A DNA stretch of 41,400 nucleotides from Elusimicrobiaceae bacterium (GTDB taxonomy: Bacteria > Elusimicrobiota > Elusimicrobia > Elusimicrobiales > Elusimicrobiaceae), in contig JAFXOI010000020.1 in NCBI GenBank assembly GCA_017528825.1, positions 1-41,400 on the forward strand, in the 5' to 3' direction. The position numbers were made by a program, and so were the translations under genes. Positions within the stretch are counted from its first letter, which is position 1; each line of letters opens with the position of its first letter. Under the pieces are notes generated by a model. The model saw nothing but the letters and a program-made list of their open reading frames with translations, searched no databases and was not told the origin of the DNA. Positions 1-7,842 of the stretch are shown in pieces.

Positions 1-93
1 AATATGTGGCGGCCATCCGGCAATGACTAATTTGCACACAATAGTTTCTTTATGTGCATATACTCTTTTATGGTTGTGGTTTCCCTCTATCAT
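1..93 (-). CDS. Hypothetical protein, N-terminal part (runs off left edge)
   Basis: An open frame reads leftward from an ATG at 93-91 to the window edge, giving 31 residues that begin MIEGNHNHKRVYAHKE. A good ribosome binding site (AGGAAG) lies about 8 nt before the ATG, which is why I accept this short partial gene. It follows the small helix-turn-helix gene at 113-358 on the same strand with about 20 nt between them, so the two are probably cotranscribed within the integrated element. No family is recognised; the visible part is polar and His/Lys-rich. Confidence 0.5.
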   Translation of the reverse strand, partial: MIEGNHNHKRVYAHKETIVCKLVIAGWPPHI

Positions 94-112
94 AATTCAC
101 TTCCTTTTTTGT

Positions 113-358
113 TTAGTATTCGGCCCGGCGGTTATACATTTGCTCTACATCCTCTAATAAGTAAATAGAGCATCCTTTTATGTAGCGGTCCAACGGGCGT
201 AGGCCTTTGCGTTTATAGGTGGTGGCCAATGTTTCTAGGGAGCATTGAAATAACCGCGCTACGGCCTGGCGTTTCAAAAACATATTGCCCGCCAGGTCTT
301 TGATAATTTCCTTGCGGTCAAACATTTTTATATCCAGTTTCTTATATATCGGTTTCAT
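113..358 (-). CDS. Small helix-turn-helix (excisionase/MerR-like) protein
   Basis: This encodes 81 residues. The frame is open further upstream, but the ATG at 358 is preceded by AGGTGG at the right distance, so I start there (MKPIYKKLDIKMF). Residues about 25-75 (FLKRQAVARLFQCSLETLAT, then a basic stretch and YLLEDVEQMY) look like the winged helix-turn-helix used by excisionases and small phage regulators: a helix-turn-helix, a basic wing and a final helix. It is divergent from the XRE repressor gene at 631, with a shared control region between them. A DNA-binding role in the integrated element is inference; Xis-like or transcriptional control are both possible. Confidence 0.55.
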   Translation of the reverse strand: MKPIYKKLDIKMFDRKEIIKDLAGNMFLKRQAVARLFQCSLETLATTYKRKGLRPLDRYIKGCSIYLLEDVEQMYNRRAEY

Positions 359-415
359 AACCCACCTACAAATCTTTGCGCCTGCCCCCATTTTGTTGGG
401 GGAATATGCTAAAAT

Positions 416-455
416 AAAAACGTACGGTCCCTCTGGTAAAGTTCCGTACGTTTTT
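416..455. repeat. Inverted repeat in divergent control region
   Basis: AAAAACGTACGG (416-427) and CCGTACGTTTTT (444-455) form a perfect 12-bp inverted repeat around a 16-nt loop. A second small one, CCCCCA/TGGGGG, lies at 385-390 and 397-402. They sit between the divergent genes at 358 and 631. The 12-bp arms could form a terminator-like hairpin on either strand or be a protein site; I cannot tell which. Confidence 0.5.
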
Positions 456-572
456 GGTACACAAACGGGGCTTCATTCCGTTTGTTGCAAATTGTTTAAC
501 TGCGATTTTTTGAAGCCGTCTAGTGTGTACCAAAAACTCCGACTTATGTACGGAGGTGTTACAAATCACATT

Positions 573-598
573 TATAATTTACAAATTTAATTTGTAAA
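573..598 (+). promoter_or_regulatory. Promoter -10 and palindromic operator of the XRE repressor gene
   Basis: A perfect TATAAT occurs at 573-578. Directly downstream is a 21-bp palindrome with arms TTTACAAAT (578-586) and ATTTGTAAA (590-598). An operator over the expected transcription start is the usual arrangement for an autoregulating phage-type repressor. I saw no clear -35 box. The palindrome ends on the first possible ATG (598), which is one reason to prefer the later start at 631 for the gene. Confidence 0.55.
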
Positions 599-630
599 TG
601 TCAAGTGTTTTTTGTAAAAACAATAATTCT

Positions 631-1011
631 ATGACGAAAAAAGAAAAGGAAAAAATACTCAAAAAGATAAAGGTAGCAATGGCAGAAAGTGGTATTTCTC
701 AAACGCAACTAGCGCAAAAATTGGGGATTACTCAAGCCGCTGTTAGTGCCTGGTTCAAGGGAAAAGGTACACCTAACATAGATACTATTTCCCGTGTGGC
801 CGACACGCTCAAAAAACCTATCAATTATTTTTTTGATAATTCTACTGACGTGCGCGGCAATGGCAATGTCGTCGGCAAAAATATCAATGTAGCCATCGAC
901 GAAGCATTGCGCAAAGACGTCGCCCTACTAACAGCCAAAGTAGCTGCTTTAGAAAGCAAATTAGAAATGCTGTCAATGAAGTACGACCTATTAAAGAAAA
1001 ATCATAAATGA
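631..1011 (+). CDS. XRE-family transcriptional repressor
   Basis: This is a DNA-binding repressor of the Cro/CI (XRE) type, 126 residues from the ATG at 631 (MTKKEKEKILKK). The helix-turn-helix is at about residues 18-55 (SQTQLAQKLGITQAAVSAW, followed by GKGTPNIDTISRVADTLKKP). The C-terminus (about 95-126) is a predicted coiled coil (ALLTAKVAALESKLEML) and probably dimerises. An earlier in-frame ATG at 598 lies inside the palindromic operator and is less likely; neither start has a strong ribosome binding site. It overlaps the next gene by 4 nt and is probably the lysogeny or maintenance regulator of the left-hand element, autoregulated at 578-598. Confidence 0.8.
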   Translation: MTKKEKEKILKKIKVAMAESGISQTQLAQKLGITQAAVSAWFKGKGTPNIDTISRVADTLKKPINYFFDNSTDVRGNGNVVGKNINVAIDEALRKDVALLTAKVAALESKLEMLSMKYDLLKKNHK

Positions 1012-1829
1012 AGAAATTTCTACTTGCAGAAATTGTTATCGCGGCCATTTACGCAGGGGTCTTTTTACCGTGCGGTAACTGGCTAGAATACGTAGGAAAT
1101 GTGATCGGCACTATGCTTTTGCCGCTTGGCATTGGCTATCTAATAGCCGTATGTCATACGCGCAAGTCGCCCCGCATCCATAAAGTCGCCTTTGTTGTTT
1201 TTTGCGTCATTATGTCTATCGTTAGTTTTCAACTTATCTATGAGCGAAATTTACGCCAAGAGCAAGCACAAACATCCAATACAGAAACGACTACAGCCCC
1301 TACCGATAAGGCAGATAGTCCTGTAGAAAAAGACAAACAAGACGACCAAAACGAAGAAGCACAGACCCGCGCTATCGTCGCCAAAGCCGTACAAATGGTA
1401 CAAGAGAGTTTAGCCGTCAAGCAGGATAATACAAACAAGAAAAGTAAATTCTTTACTGATATATCATTTAAGACAAAAATAAAAATAGAAAAATGTTTGG
1501 AAGAAAATATATATTCCAGTGAATGTTTGGATGCTTGCTCGGGTTTAGATAGAAATAGTGCAGCGTGTATAGAATATGATAAGAAATTTTGGGCGCGGGA
1601 ATATGAAATACATAAGGATTATTACGACAATTTGGAAAAATGGAGAAGTGAAGAAATAGCCCGTGAAAAATTTTATACAGTTTTAATTTGGTTAGGCGGT
1701 TGTTTGTTTTTTATCTTTATCCTTTATATATTATTCCGTCTTGTCAAAAACAAAATTTCTTTGCGCATTAAACGCCGCGCAGGCAAACACACATTAGACG
1801 ATGTTTTTGCCGCCGAAAAAAAGGATTAG
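1008..1829 (+). CDS. Hypothetical membrane protein of the integrated element
   Basis: This 273-residue protein starts at an ATG that overlaps the repressor stop codon (ATGA), so translation is coupled. It has three hydrophobic segments in the first 85 residues, a long polar linker rich in Gln/Asp/Thr (about 85-130), a soluble middle region with four Cys (about 150-185), and one more transmembrane segment near residue 230 (IWLGGCLFFIFILYILF) before a basic tail. I do not recognise the family. Its place between repressor and integrase suggests a cargo or exclusion-type membrane protein expressed from the integrated element, which is inference. Confidence 0.6.
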   Translation: MKKFLLAEIVIAAIYAGVFLPCGNWLEYVGNVIGTMLLPLGIGYLIAVCHTRKSPRIHKVAFVVFCVIMSIVSFQLIYERNLRQEQAQTSNTETTTAPTDKADSPVEKDKQDDQNEEAQTRAIVAKAVQMVQESLAVKQDNTNKKSKFFTDISFKTKIKIEKCLEENIYSSECLDACSGLDRNSAACIEYDKKFWAREYEIHKDYYDNLEKWRSEEIAREKFYTVLIWLGGCLFFIFILYILFRLVKNKISLRIKRRAGKHTLDDVFAAEKKD

Positions 1830-1831
1830 TT

Positions 1832-3004
1832 ATGTCTGCAAAAAGAATATCTTGTGTAGGGCGCATTGGCCGGAATGGCAAGCGCTATCGCAAGCAAATA
1901 AACGGTCGTGTTTATGACAAATGGATAGCTGGTAATGCGGACCAGCGGGAGCGTGCGTACAAAGAATGGGTGGCCGAATTAGAAAAGAAACACGCGCGTA
2001 GTGCAGTAGATAACTCTATCACTTTTTTAGATTTTAGAGAAAAATTTGTTACTTATATCCGAACCCTTAAAGATAAAAATACAGGAGAGTTACGGTATAG
2101 TCCGCGCACGGTGGAAGAATACCGCTACCACCTAGCGGAGTTTGAACGTGTAATGAAGATACGCTATGCCGGAAATGTAGATTATGCAATGTTGGCAGAG
2201 TTTAGGCGTAAATCTCGTGATGCGGCCGATAAGGCAAAGCAAAATTATTATGGTGTAAATAAGAAAATGGGTAGTGTTACACGTGCCCTAAAGTGGGGAA
2301 TGGCCGAGGGCCTTATAAATGTTTTTAACACAGCCCCGTTGGAAACAAAACTTGACACGGGTAAAGTTATTGTAAAAACGCTTACTAACTCGGCAGTATC
2401 TCTTTTAGTCAAATATAGTTCTGCAAAATGGAGCACAGCTGTCAAAATAGGATATTATGCTGGGTTGCGCCCCGAAGAAATGCTTAATCTGTTGGTATCA
2501 AAAATTGATTTCAAAACAGGTATTACAAAAATATGGGAGCACGCGGCCGATCAACGCCGTGGTATTGTGGCTTGGGCTCCCAAAAGAGATAAGCGCCGTT
2601 TAGTACTCTTGCCGCCCGATGTGCTAAAAGATATTAAACAACTGCACCCGAAAGAATATGTACTAACTAACAAACACGGCGAGCGGTACGATTTGGATAA
2701 CTTTGGCAAGGCGTGGAACAAAAATCTTAAACACGTCAACCGTTGCATTTTGCGTAACGAGCCGGACACACCACCTATTCGTTGCACATATAAAATCCTG
2801 CGCAAATCAAACATCACGGCTCTTATGGATATGGGGCTAGAAGAACAAGATGCTTCTTTAAGTTTAGGGCACGCAAACAAAAAAACTAGCGAGAAACATT
2901 ACATCAATGCAGATACTTTATTGCGCCAGCAAGAACACGCGCAGTTAGTGCAGATCCAAAAAATTAAGAAATATATTTTGTCTTTGCCCAAAACGATACG
3001 ATAA
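1832..3004 (+). CDS. Tyrosine recombinase (integrase) of the left element
   Basis: This 390-residue tyrosine recombinase would integrate or excise the element. An N-terminal SAM-like core-binding domain is seen at about 60-160 (YSPRTVEEYRYHLAEF). Catalytic Arg lies in YYAGLRPEEMLNL, the beta-hairpin Lys region in PKRDKRRLVLLP, the second Arg in YKILRKSN, then LGHANKKTSEKHY with the nucleophilic Tyr. The usual His of HxxR is replaced (KILR), a tolerated variation. Start: ATG 3 nt after the membrane-protein stop, with AAAGGA upstream. The gene ends about 145 bp from the 3' end of tRNA-Ser at 3150, the normal position of an integrase beside its attachment site, with direct repeats (3006-3080) between them. 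Confidence 0.9.
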   Translation: MSAKRISCVGRIGRNGKRYRKQINGRVYDKWIAGNADQRERAYKEWVAELEKKHARSAVDNSITFLDFREKFVTYIRTLKDKNTGELRYSPRTVEEYRYHLAEFERVMKIRYAGNVDYAMLAEFRRKSRDAADKAKQNYYGVNKKMGSVTRALKWGMAEGLINVFNTAPLETKLDTGKVIVKTLTNSAVSLLVKYSSAKWSTAVKIGYYAGLRPEEMLNLLVSKIDFKTGITKIWEHAADQRRGIVAWAPKRDKRRLVLLPPDVLKDIKQLHPKEYVLTNKHGERYDLDNFGKAWNKNLKHVNRCILRNEPDTPPIRCTYKILRKSNITALMDMGLEEQDASLSLGHANKKTSEKHYINADTLLRQQEHAQLVQIQKIKKYILSLPKTIR

Positions 3005-3005
3005 C

Positions 3006-3080
3006 TGTACCCAGTTTTTGTACCCAGTTTGAAACCTTGTTTTTCCCTGTTTTAGTTTGGTAATGTTTGGTAATGTTTGG
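3006..3080. repeat. Two sets of direct repeats, probable integrase arm sites
   Basis: TGTACCCAGTTT occurs at 3006-3017 and 3019-3030 (13-bp period). TAATGTTTGG occurs at 3061-3070 and 3071-3080, with a partial third copy just upstream. They lie between the integrase stop and tRNA-Ser, where arm-type binding sites of an attachment site are expected. Function is inferred from position. Confidence 0.5.
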
Positions 3081-3108
3081 CGCGTTTTCCGACGATAAAA
3101 CACAAAAA

Positions 3109-3140
3109 GAAAACCCCTTACGATATAAAAAGGGGTTTTC
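3109..3140 (-). terminator. Intrinsic terminator after tRNA-Ser
   Basis: An 11-bp hairpin, GAAAACCCCTT/AAGGGGTTTTC (3109-3119 with 3130-3140), lies just downstream of the tRNA on the minus strand and is followed there by a T-rich run. Confidence 0.75.
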
Positions 3141-3149
3141 GTCAAAGCA

Positions 3150-3236
3150 CGGAAGGGGAGGGATTCGAACCCTCGATACAGTTTCCCGTATATCAGTTTT
3201 CAAGACTGACGCCTTAAACCACTCGGCCACCCTTCC
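3150..3236 (-). tRNA. tRNA-Ser(UGA)
   Basis: The minus strand folds as a class II tRNA: acceptor stem GGAAGGG/CCCTTCC, anticodon loop CTTGAAA (anticodon TGA), a long variable arm (TACGGGAAACTGTA), T-arm GAGGG-TTCGAAT-CCCTC and discriminator G. CCA is not encoded. A -10 like TACAAT with TGC before it sits at 3264-3259, about 22 nt upstream. It is the attachment site of the left element and one border of the island to its right. Confidence 0.95.
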
Positions 3237-3280
3237 ATACGACGATAAGTTATATCTTATTGTAGCAAACTATGAGTGAA

Positions 3281-3302
3281 GTGTCCAAAAAGTGTCCATT
3301 TT
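3281..3302 (+). repeat. Left copy of 22-bp terminal repeat
   Basis: Two GTGTCC words 5 bp apart followed by ATTTT are identical in all 22 bases to 14508-14529. The copy lies 45 bp inside the island beside tRNA-Ser. Paired short words of this type resemble integrase arm sites. Confidence 0.55.
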
Positions 3303-3323
3303 TTCCAAAAATGCCACTTTATC

Positions 3324-4532
3324 CTATCTGGTTTTGTTTGTTTTAGTACCCAGTAAAAAATCAGACAAGTGGATAATTTGTACCCCGTTCACATTTCCTA
3401 CAGCCAAATTGTCTAATGTAACCACATATTTAGGGTAATTATCTTTAATGGCAAGCAAATTATCCGTTTCACGGGTAGAATTTGGCGGCAGATTAACACA
3501 GACCTGCACATATATTTTTTCATCTTGTTTTTGGGCGATAAAATCAATTTCTTTATTTTGATTTTTACCAATAAACACATCATAACCCCTACGGCGAAGT
3601 TCTAGGTAGACTATATTTTCAATAACGGCAGGTAACATCGTGGCATTGTAACCCATCAACCCATATTTTAAGGATACATCCCCCAAATAATACTTTTCTT
3701 GGGTTTTTAGGATGGATTTGCCTATTACGTCATAGCGTTGGCATTTATGAATAATGAAGGCCTGCTCCAACCATTTTAGGTAGTTATAAATGCTCTCTAC
3801 CGATATGGTCCGATGTTCGCTGCGTAAGAATTTAGCAATAGAATTAGCAGAGAATGTTTTACCCATATTATCCAAAATGAATTTTACCACAAGGTCAAAT
3901 AAATCCTGTTTGTTGATACGGTGTCTGCGGATAATATCATTTGTAACAATAGCTTTATAAATATCTTGTACGATTTGATAAGCAGACTGCGTATCTAGTT
4001 TATTAGCGGCAATAAGGGGGAAACCGCCCATTTTGATGTAGTTTTCAAGTAGTTGTTGGGCAGTTAGTTCAGAAGGGCGCATAAAAGCAAGGTATTCTTC
4101 AAAAGATAATGTATAGACAGGAATAGACACATAACGGCCTGATAAATAGGTGGCTATTTCACTAGACATTAGTTTAGAGTTAGACCCGGTGACGTAAATA
4201 TCTATGTTGCCTTGCTCCATTAACTGATTTACTACCTTCTCCCACCCATCAATTTCCTGCAGTTCATCTAAAAATAGGTAATATTTATCATTGTTAGTAA
4301 TATCTTTCTTTACATCAGCCAACATTTCATTAGCAGTTAGGCCGCTTAATTCTACATTGGTATAGTTGCGGACAATAATCTGTTCCTTCTTGATACCACG
4401 CTTGAGAAGTTCATTTTGTATCATTTGAAAGATAGTGGATTTGCCGCTTCGACGTATTCCTGTCAGTATTTTAATAATGGGGACATCTATAAATTTGCTT
4501 ATTTTTTCAATATAATCGGGTCTGTTTATCAT
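3324..4532 (-). CDS. AAA ATPase with DUF4143 domain
   Basis: This 402-residue protein is of the AAA_14/DUF4143 type common in host-associated bacteria; its cellular role is unknown. Walker A is GIRRSGKST (about 25-33), Walker B YYLFLDELQEIDGWE (about 83-97), and sensor-like TGSNSKLM follows near 115. The C-terminal third is the DUF4143 region, ending in a restriction-nuclease-like motif (RRGYDVFIGKNQNKEIDFIA). ATG at 4532 has GAGAGGT upstream. It is the first gene inside the island, alone on its strand, and may be accessory cargo; some relatives sit near toxin-antitoxin or defence genes, but nothing here shows that. Confidence 0.85.
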   Translation of the reverse strand: MINRPDYIEKISKFIDVPIIKILTGIRRSGKSTIFQMIQNELLKRGIKKEQIIVRNYTNVELSGLTANEMLADVKKDITNNDKYYLFLDELQEIDGWEKVVNQLMEQGNIDIYVTGSNSKLMSSEIATYLSGRYVSIPVYTLSFEEYLAFMRPSELTAQQLLENYIKMGGFPLIAANKLDTQSAYQIVQDIYKAIVTNDIIRRHRINKQDLFDLVVKFILDNMGKTFSANSIAKFLRSEHRTISVESIYNYLKWLEQAFIIHKCQRYDVIGKSILKTQEKYYLGDVSLKYGLMGYNATMLPAVIENIVYLELRRRGYDVFIGKNQNKEIDFIAQKQDEKIYVQVCVNLPPNSTRETDNLLAIKDNYPKYVVTLDNLAVGNVNGVQIIHLSDFLLGTKTNKTR

Positions 4533-4585
4533 AAATAGTACCTCTCAATGTATTTATAGTATATAGAAAAACTTGTAAAAAGTCA

Positions 4586-4765
4586 ATAGTTTTTACAGTA
4601 TAACATTAAAAACTATATAAATTTACATAGTTTTTATATATTTTTAGTAATAAATTAATGAAATCATATAAAACTTTAACGGTAGTTTAAACTTTTATTA
4701 AAAACGTAAGAAGTTTAAAAAGTAGTTAAAACTATTTGCTAACCTACACATAGTTTGATAGTTTT
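4586..4765. repeat. Repeated ATAGTTTT boxes left of the integrase module
   Basis: The octamer ATAGTTTT or its complement occurs at 4586-4593, 4609-4616 (inverted), 4627-4634, 4728-4735 (inverted) and 4758-4765. Two more (inverted) lie on the other side of the module at 7673-7680 and 7703-7710. The pair at 4608-4616 and 4627-4635 forms a 9-bp inverted repeat. This may be a set of integrase arm sites or iterons; the surrounding 4533-4794 interval is otherwise very AT-rich and has no gene. Confidence 0.4.
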
Positions 4766-4779
4766 ATGTGTAGATTAGC
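4738..4779 (-). terminator. Hairpin terminator after the integrase, left border of module
   Basis: GCTAACCTACACATA (4738-4752) pairs with TATGTGTAGATTAGC (4765-4779) with one C/A mismatch that becomes a G-U pair in the minus-strand RNA. It lies 16 nt past the integrase stop. Its stem shares the words CTAATCTA and TAGGTTAG with the hairpin at 7739-7764, so the module ends in matching outward-facing hairpins. Confidence 0.6.
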
Positions 4780-4794
4780 ATAAGAGGTTCTATT

Positions 4795-5790
4795 CTATTG
4801 CAGTTGTGGAATTAAATCATCTACTACTTCAATTGATTTGCGTAAATAAGTAGGACTTAAATGCGCGTAGCGTTGGGTCAATTTTAAGTCGCTATGGCCC
4901 AATATACGCTGTAAGTCCGTAACACTTCCGCCGTTCATCATAAAATGGCTTGCAAATGTATGGCGGCACGAGTGAAAACAAATGCCTGTGATACCCGCCT
5001 GTTTGAGGGCGTGGTTAAAGTCAAATTCTATCTGTTTTGTGGATAGATTAAATACTTTTCCGCTCTTTTGTGGATTTAAACTAAGCAGAATCTGTTTCAG
5101 CGTTGGCGCAATGGGTACTTCTCGTTTATAACCAGATTTTGATTCATAAATGTGGATGATGTTGTTTTCCAAATCAACATCTTCCCAATCTACACGCAGA
5201 ATTTCTCCTCGCCGCATACCTGTATAGATAGCAAAAGCAAATAGGGCTTTAGAACGTTCAGCTATACACAACAACATATCTTTGATTTGTGCTTTACTCA
5301 AGAAATTGTTTCGTGGTGGGTTCTCCTTCTGTTTCGCTACACCAATACAAGGATTTTCACCTTTATATATTTTCAACATAATTACTTTATTAATAATTGC
5401 ATTAAGTGTAGTAAGATGTCTATTGGCAGTCGGAGCACTTGTTTGAGCTGACTTCTCATTATAGAACCGTTGCACATCTTCTGTGGTGATTTGAGAAAGG
5501 AGTTTGTCTCCGAAGTGCTTTTTTAATAGATTGATCGTACTTTTCAATTTGGGGCCACTTTTCTTATGGGATAAATGGATATCCCAGTATTTATCGGCCA
5601 CTTGTGCAAAGCTCAATTCTTGCTTTTTCAAATCGGGAAAAAATGTGCCTTCGGCGATATCGCTTTTAATTTTAGCCAATATATTCTTTGCCAGCGTTTT
5701 TCCGCCGACAATGGTTTGACGGTGGCGCCTGTGCTGAGCATCGCGGTAATCAATGGTTACTGTTCCGTTTCCATTATCTTTAATTGACAT
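4795..5790 (-). CDS. Tyrosine recombinase (integrase)
   Basis: This 331-residue integrase has all catalytic elements: Arg in YTGMRRGEILRVDW, a beta-hairpin Lys (YESKSGYKREVPIA), HSCRHTFASHF (HxxR), and LGHSDLKLTQRYAHL with His and the nucleophilic Tyr. The N-terminal part (about 55-150) is a core-binding domain with SAM-like helices. ATG at 5790 is preceded by GGAGGT. It overlaps the end of the excisionase-like gene by 11 nt, so the two are cotranscribed. It is distinct in sequence from the integrase at 1832-3004 and heads a module with the replication protein at 6391. Confidence 0.93.
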   Translation of the reverse strand: MSIKDNGNGTVTIDYRDAQHRRHRQTIVGGKTLAKNILAKIKSDIAEGTFFPDLKKQELSFAQVADKYWDIHLSHKKSGPKLKSTINLLKKHFGDKLLSQITTEDVQRFYNEKSAQTSAPTANRHLTTLNAIINKVIMLKIYKGENPCIGVAKQKENPPRNNFLSKAQIKDMLLCIAERSKALFAFAIYTGMRRGEILRVDWEDVDLENNIIHIYESKSGYKREVPIAPTLKQILLSLNPQKSGKVFNLSTKQIEFDFNHALKQAGITGICFHSCRHTFASHFMMNGGSVTDLQRILGHSDLKLTQRYAHLSPTYLRKSIEVVDDLIPQLQ

Positions 5791-6040
5791 AAGTTACCTC
5801 CAACAAGCTTGCATTTTGTAAGAGGTCTTTTAAGTTATAACTTTGCTTCTTACACATTTCAATAGTTTTATCCACTTCTAATCGGTCATAGCGCACTGAG
5901 CTTCCTACTTTAACACACCATTTAGCGGGGATTTTACCTATGCATTGCCAGGTACGAATGGTTCCTTCTGTACTGCCGATGTAATCGGCTAATTCTTTAC
6001 TGTTTATCAAACGAGTTTCTTGTGTCATAATCGTATCCAT
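5780..6040 (-). CDS. Excisionase-like helix-turn-helix protein
   Basis: The product is 86 residues with a MerR/AlpA-type winged helix-turn-helix: LINSKELADYIGSTEGTIRTW, then the wing VKVGSSVRYDRLEV and a final helix. Small proteins of this fold placed directly before an integrase usually act as recombination directionality factors (Xis). Two close start codons exist (6040 and 6028), neither with a good ribosome binding site. It overlaps the integrase start by 11 nt. The unusual C-terminal tail after the wing (about 66-86) has no match I recognise. Confidence 0.75.
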   Translation of the reverse strand: MDTIMTQETRLINSKELADYIGSTEGTIRTWQCIGKIPAKWCVKVGSSVRYDRLEVDKTIEMCKKQSYNLKDLLQNASLLEVTYVN

Positions 6041-6390
6041 TTATTAAATTTATATAGTTCTAACCGAAACCATATATAAATATAAATGAATTCTTCTTAA
6101 GGTCCTTTATTTTGCCTAATATTTAATTTGCATCTCCATGGTAGCATCTTTTTGTCTGTTTTTCACGGTTTCGAGTGCTGTTCTTCATGGTTTTGGAAGA
6201 AAAATAGTGATCTTCCTCTATATATGATACTAAGAAACTTTTCAAAATCTTGATTTAGTCACTTTTACTTCAATCATTTAAATCATAAAGAATGCTTTTT
6301 GATATACACCAATGAATTTTGATCTTTTCATTTAAATCTTTATAGGAACAATGAAAATTGCTCCTAAATGAAAATAACAGGAGAAAAAAT
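6041..6390. promoter_or_regulatory. Divergent control region of the integrase-replication module
   Basis: There is no gene in these 350 nt. The undecamer TCATTTAAATC is repeated at 6274-6284 and 6328-6338. A small hairpin with a GAAA loop (AGGA...TCCT, 6344-6365) lies just before the replication gene. TATATAA-like AT-rich stretches at 6040-6085 may hold the promoter of the leftward excisionase-integrase pair. The repeats and the position next to a replication gene make an origin possible, but two copies are weak evidence. Confidence 0.35.
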
Positions 6391-7623
6391 ATGGATAGAC
6401 AACGACTATATATCCCATTGAAAAAAATTGAAGTGAAGGAAAGATATCCTTTGGAATTTAAACCTTGGAAGAAAGAATTTTCGAATGAATATTTTCCTGA
6501 AGTATCCGTAAAAAATGATACCCATTATGGGCTTGAGTTATTAATTCAATATTCTCATTCTAAAATTTTATATGGAAATAATCTATTGGAAGCTTCTCCA
6601 GGGCTATTGAGAGAATGTACTGAACAGTTATGTGAAAAACTTGAAAAAATGGGCATAAAAGCGCCGTTTGAAGTTTTATGGGAGCATAGTACGATGAGTG
6701 CTTTGGAAATAGGAAAGAATATAAATTTGGATTCTTTACCTGCTTGGGTAGTAGTGGATTATTTGAAAAAGTTTCCAGCTCCGTGTGGCTATATGGACCC
6801 CGCTGAAGATTATTATCATTCACAAACAAGAAACAATCAATGCCGTTTTTATAGTCGAAGTCATGAAGTGACATTCTATAATAAAACTCAAGAATTACAG
6901 GATAAACTCCAACAGAATATGGAGGGTTTCTTTTTTTGTAGGCCGAATATTTTACGTTTTGAGGTGCGGTTAAATAAATCGGCCTTAAAAACTTTATTTG
7001 GAAAAACGGCCATTAGTTTAAGTGATTTGGCAGCCAAAAAAGATTGTTATGAAGAGGTTGTTGAAAAGTACTGGAACCCTTTTGTAAAAGCAAGTAAACA
7101 CAATCCTATTTATCTTTCTCCCCAGGCACAGTTGGCTCAAGTTAAATCTCATCTAAAGCCACAATCATATATAAATCTATTGGCTTTCAAAGAAATGGAA
7201 TATCGTGAAGGTTTTTGCTATACAAAATGTTTTTTTGAGCGAGAGATTGGCAAACAAGAGACCCATAATATCATTGCTTGTTATAAACGATATCCTATTC
7301 TTAATATCGTAGATAATAAGTATGATATTATAGACAAATTAGATTATGCTATATCGCACCCGCGGTGGTGGCTGAAAATGGAAGATATTTTTAAACCCAA
7401 TGAAAGACCGTTTGAATTTTCTCAGTGTTTAGTAGAAGATTGGTGGACTACGGCAGATTCGTCAGAATACCTCGGTATTTGCGAACGTGCTGTTCAAAAT
7501 AAATGCCGCTCGGGAGAAATCCCCAGTTTCTTTGTTGGAGGAAAATATCGTCTAAAAAAAGCGGATGTAATGAACTATCAATACCAACAAAAATTAATAA
7601 AAAAGACCCCCAACACCCTATAG
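6391..7623 (+). CDS. Phage/plasmid replication protein (gene II/X-like) with C-terminal HTH
   Basis: This 410-residue protein resembles rolling-circle initiators of the phage/plasmid gene II/X family. Typical motifs are HEVTFYNKTQELQDK (about 160-175) and NILRFEVRLNKSALK (about 188-203). The last 60 residues (WWTTADSSEYLGICERAVQN, then GEIPSFFVGGKYRLKKADV) form a separate MerR/excisionase-type helix-turn-helix, an uncommon fusion. ATG at 6391 has AGGAG upstream; an earlier in-frame TTG is not needed. It is divergent from the integrase pair. In a family setting it would nick DNA at an origin after excision. The catalytic Tyr/His residues are not assigned with certainty. Confidence 0.7.
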   Translation: MDRQRLYIPLKKIEVKERYPLEFKPWKKEFSNEYFPEVSVKNDTHYGLELLIQYSHSKILYGNNLLEASPGLLRECTEQLCEKLEKMGIKAPFEVLWEHSTMSALEIGKNINLDSLPAWVVVDYLKKFPAPCGYMDPAEDYYHSQTRNNQCRFYSRSHEVTFYNKTQELQDKLQQNMEGFFFCRPNILRFEVRLNKSALKTLFGKTAISLSDLAAKKDCYEEVVEKYWNPFVKASKHNPIYLSPQAQLAQVKSHLKPQSYINLLAFKEMEYREGFCYTKCFFEREIGKQETHNIIACYKRYPILNIVDNKYDIIDKLDYAISHPRWWLKMEDIFKPNERPFEFSQCLVEDWWTTADSSEYLGICERAVQNKCRSGEIPSFFVGGKYRLKKADVMNYQYQQKLIKKTPNTL

Positions 7624-7738
7624 TACTACAATCAATCAATAATATACCCAATCCAATAACTTTAAACCTTATAAAACTATAAAAATTTAAGCCTTATTAC
7701 TAAAAACTATCAAATAAAGTTAAATTAAATTTCTCAAT

Positions 7739-7764
7739 AAGCTAATCTATCCATAGGTTGGCTT
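7739..7764 (+). terminator. Terminator after the replication gene, right border of module
   Basis: AAGCTAATCTA (7739-7749) pairs fully with TAGGTTGGCTT (7754-7764), allowing two G-U pairs, followed by ATGTTTTTAT. The stem words match the hairpin at 4738-4779 in inverted orientation. A further hairpin, TCCCACC/GGGTGGGA at about 7793-7814, follows without a T-run. Confidence 0.6.
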
Positions 7765-7842
7765 ATGTTTTTATATTGTAATGCTATCAAAATCCCACCA
7801 TATAACGGGTGGGATAGTGATTAGAAATACTGATTTATTACA

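Noticed and set aside
1-3149. Calling the left element a complete prophage
   Set aside because: No structural, packaging or lysis gene is visible and the element runs off the window.
2964-3230. Open frames across the tRNA-Ser gene on both strands (about 70-90 codons)
   Set aside because: They translate the tRNA, its terminator and the integrase end; start signals are lacking.
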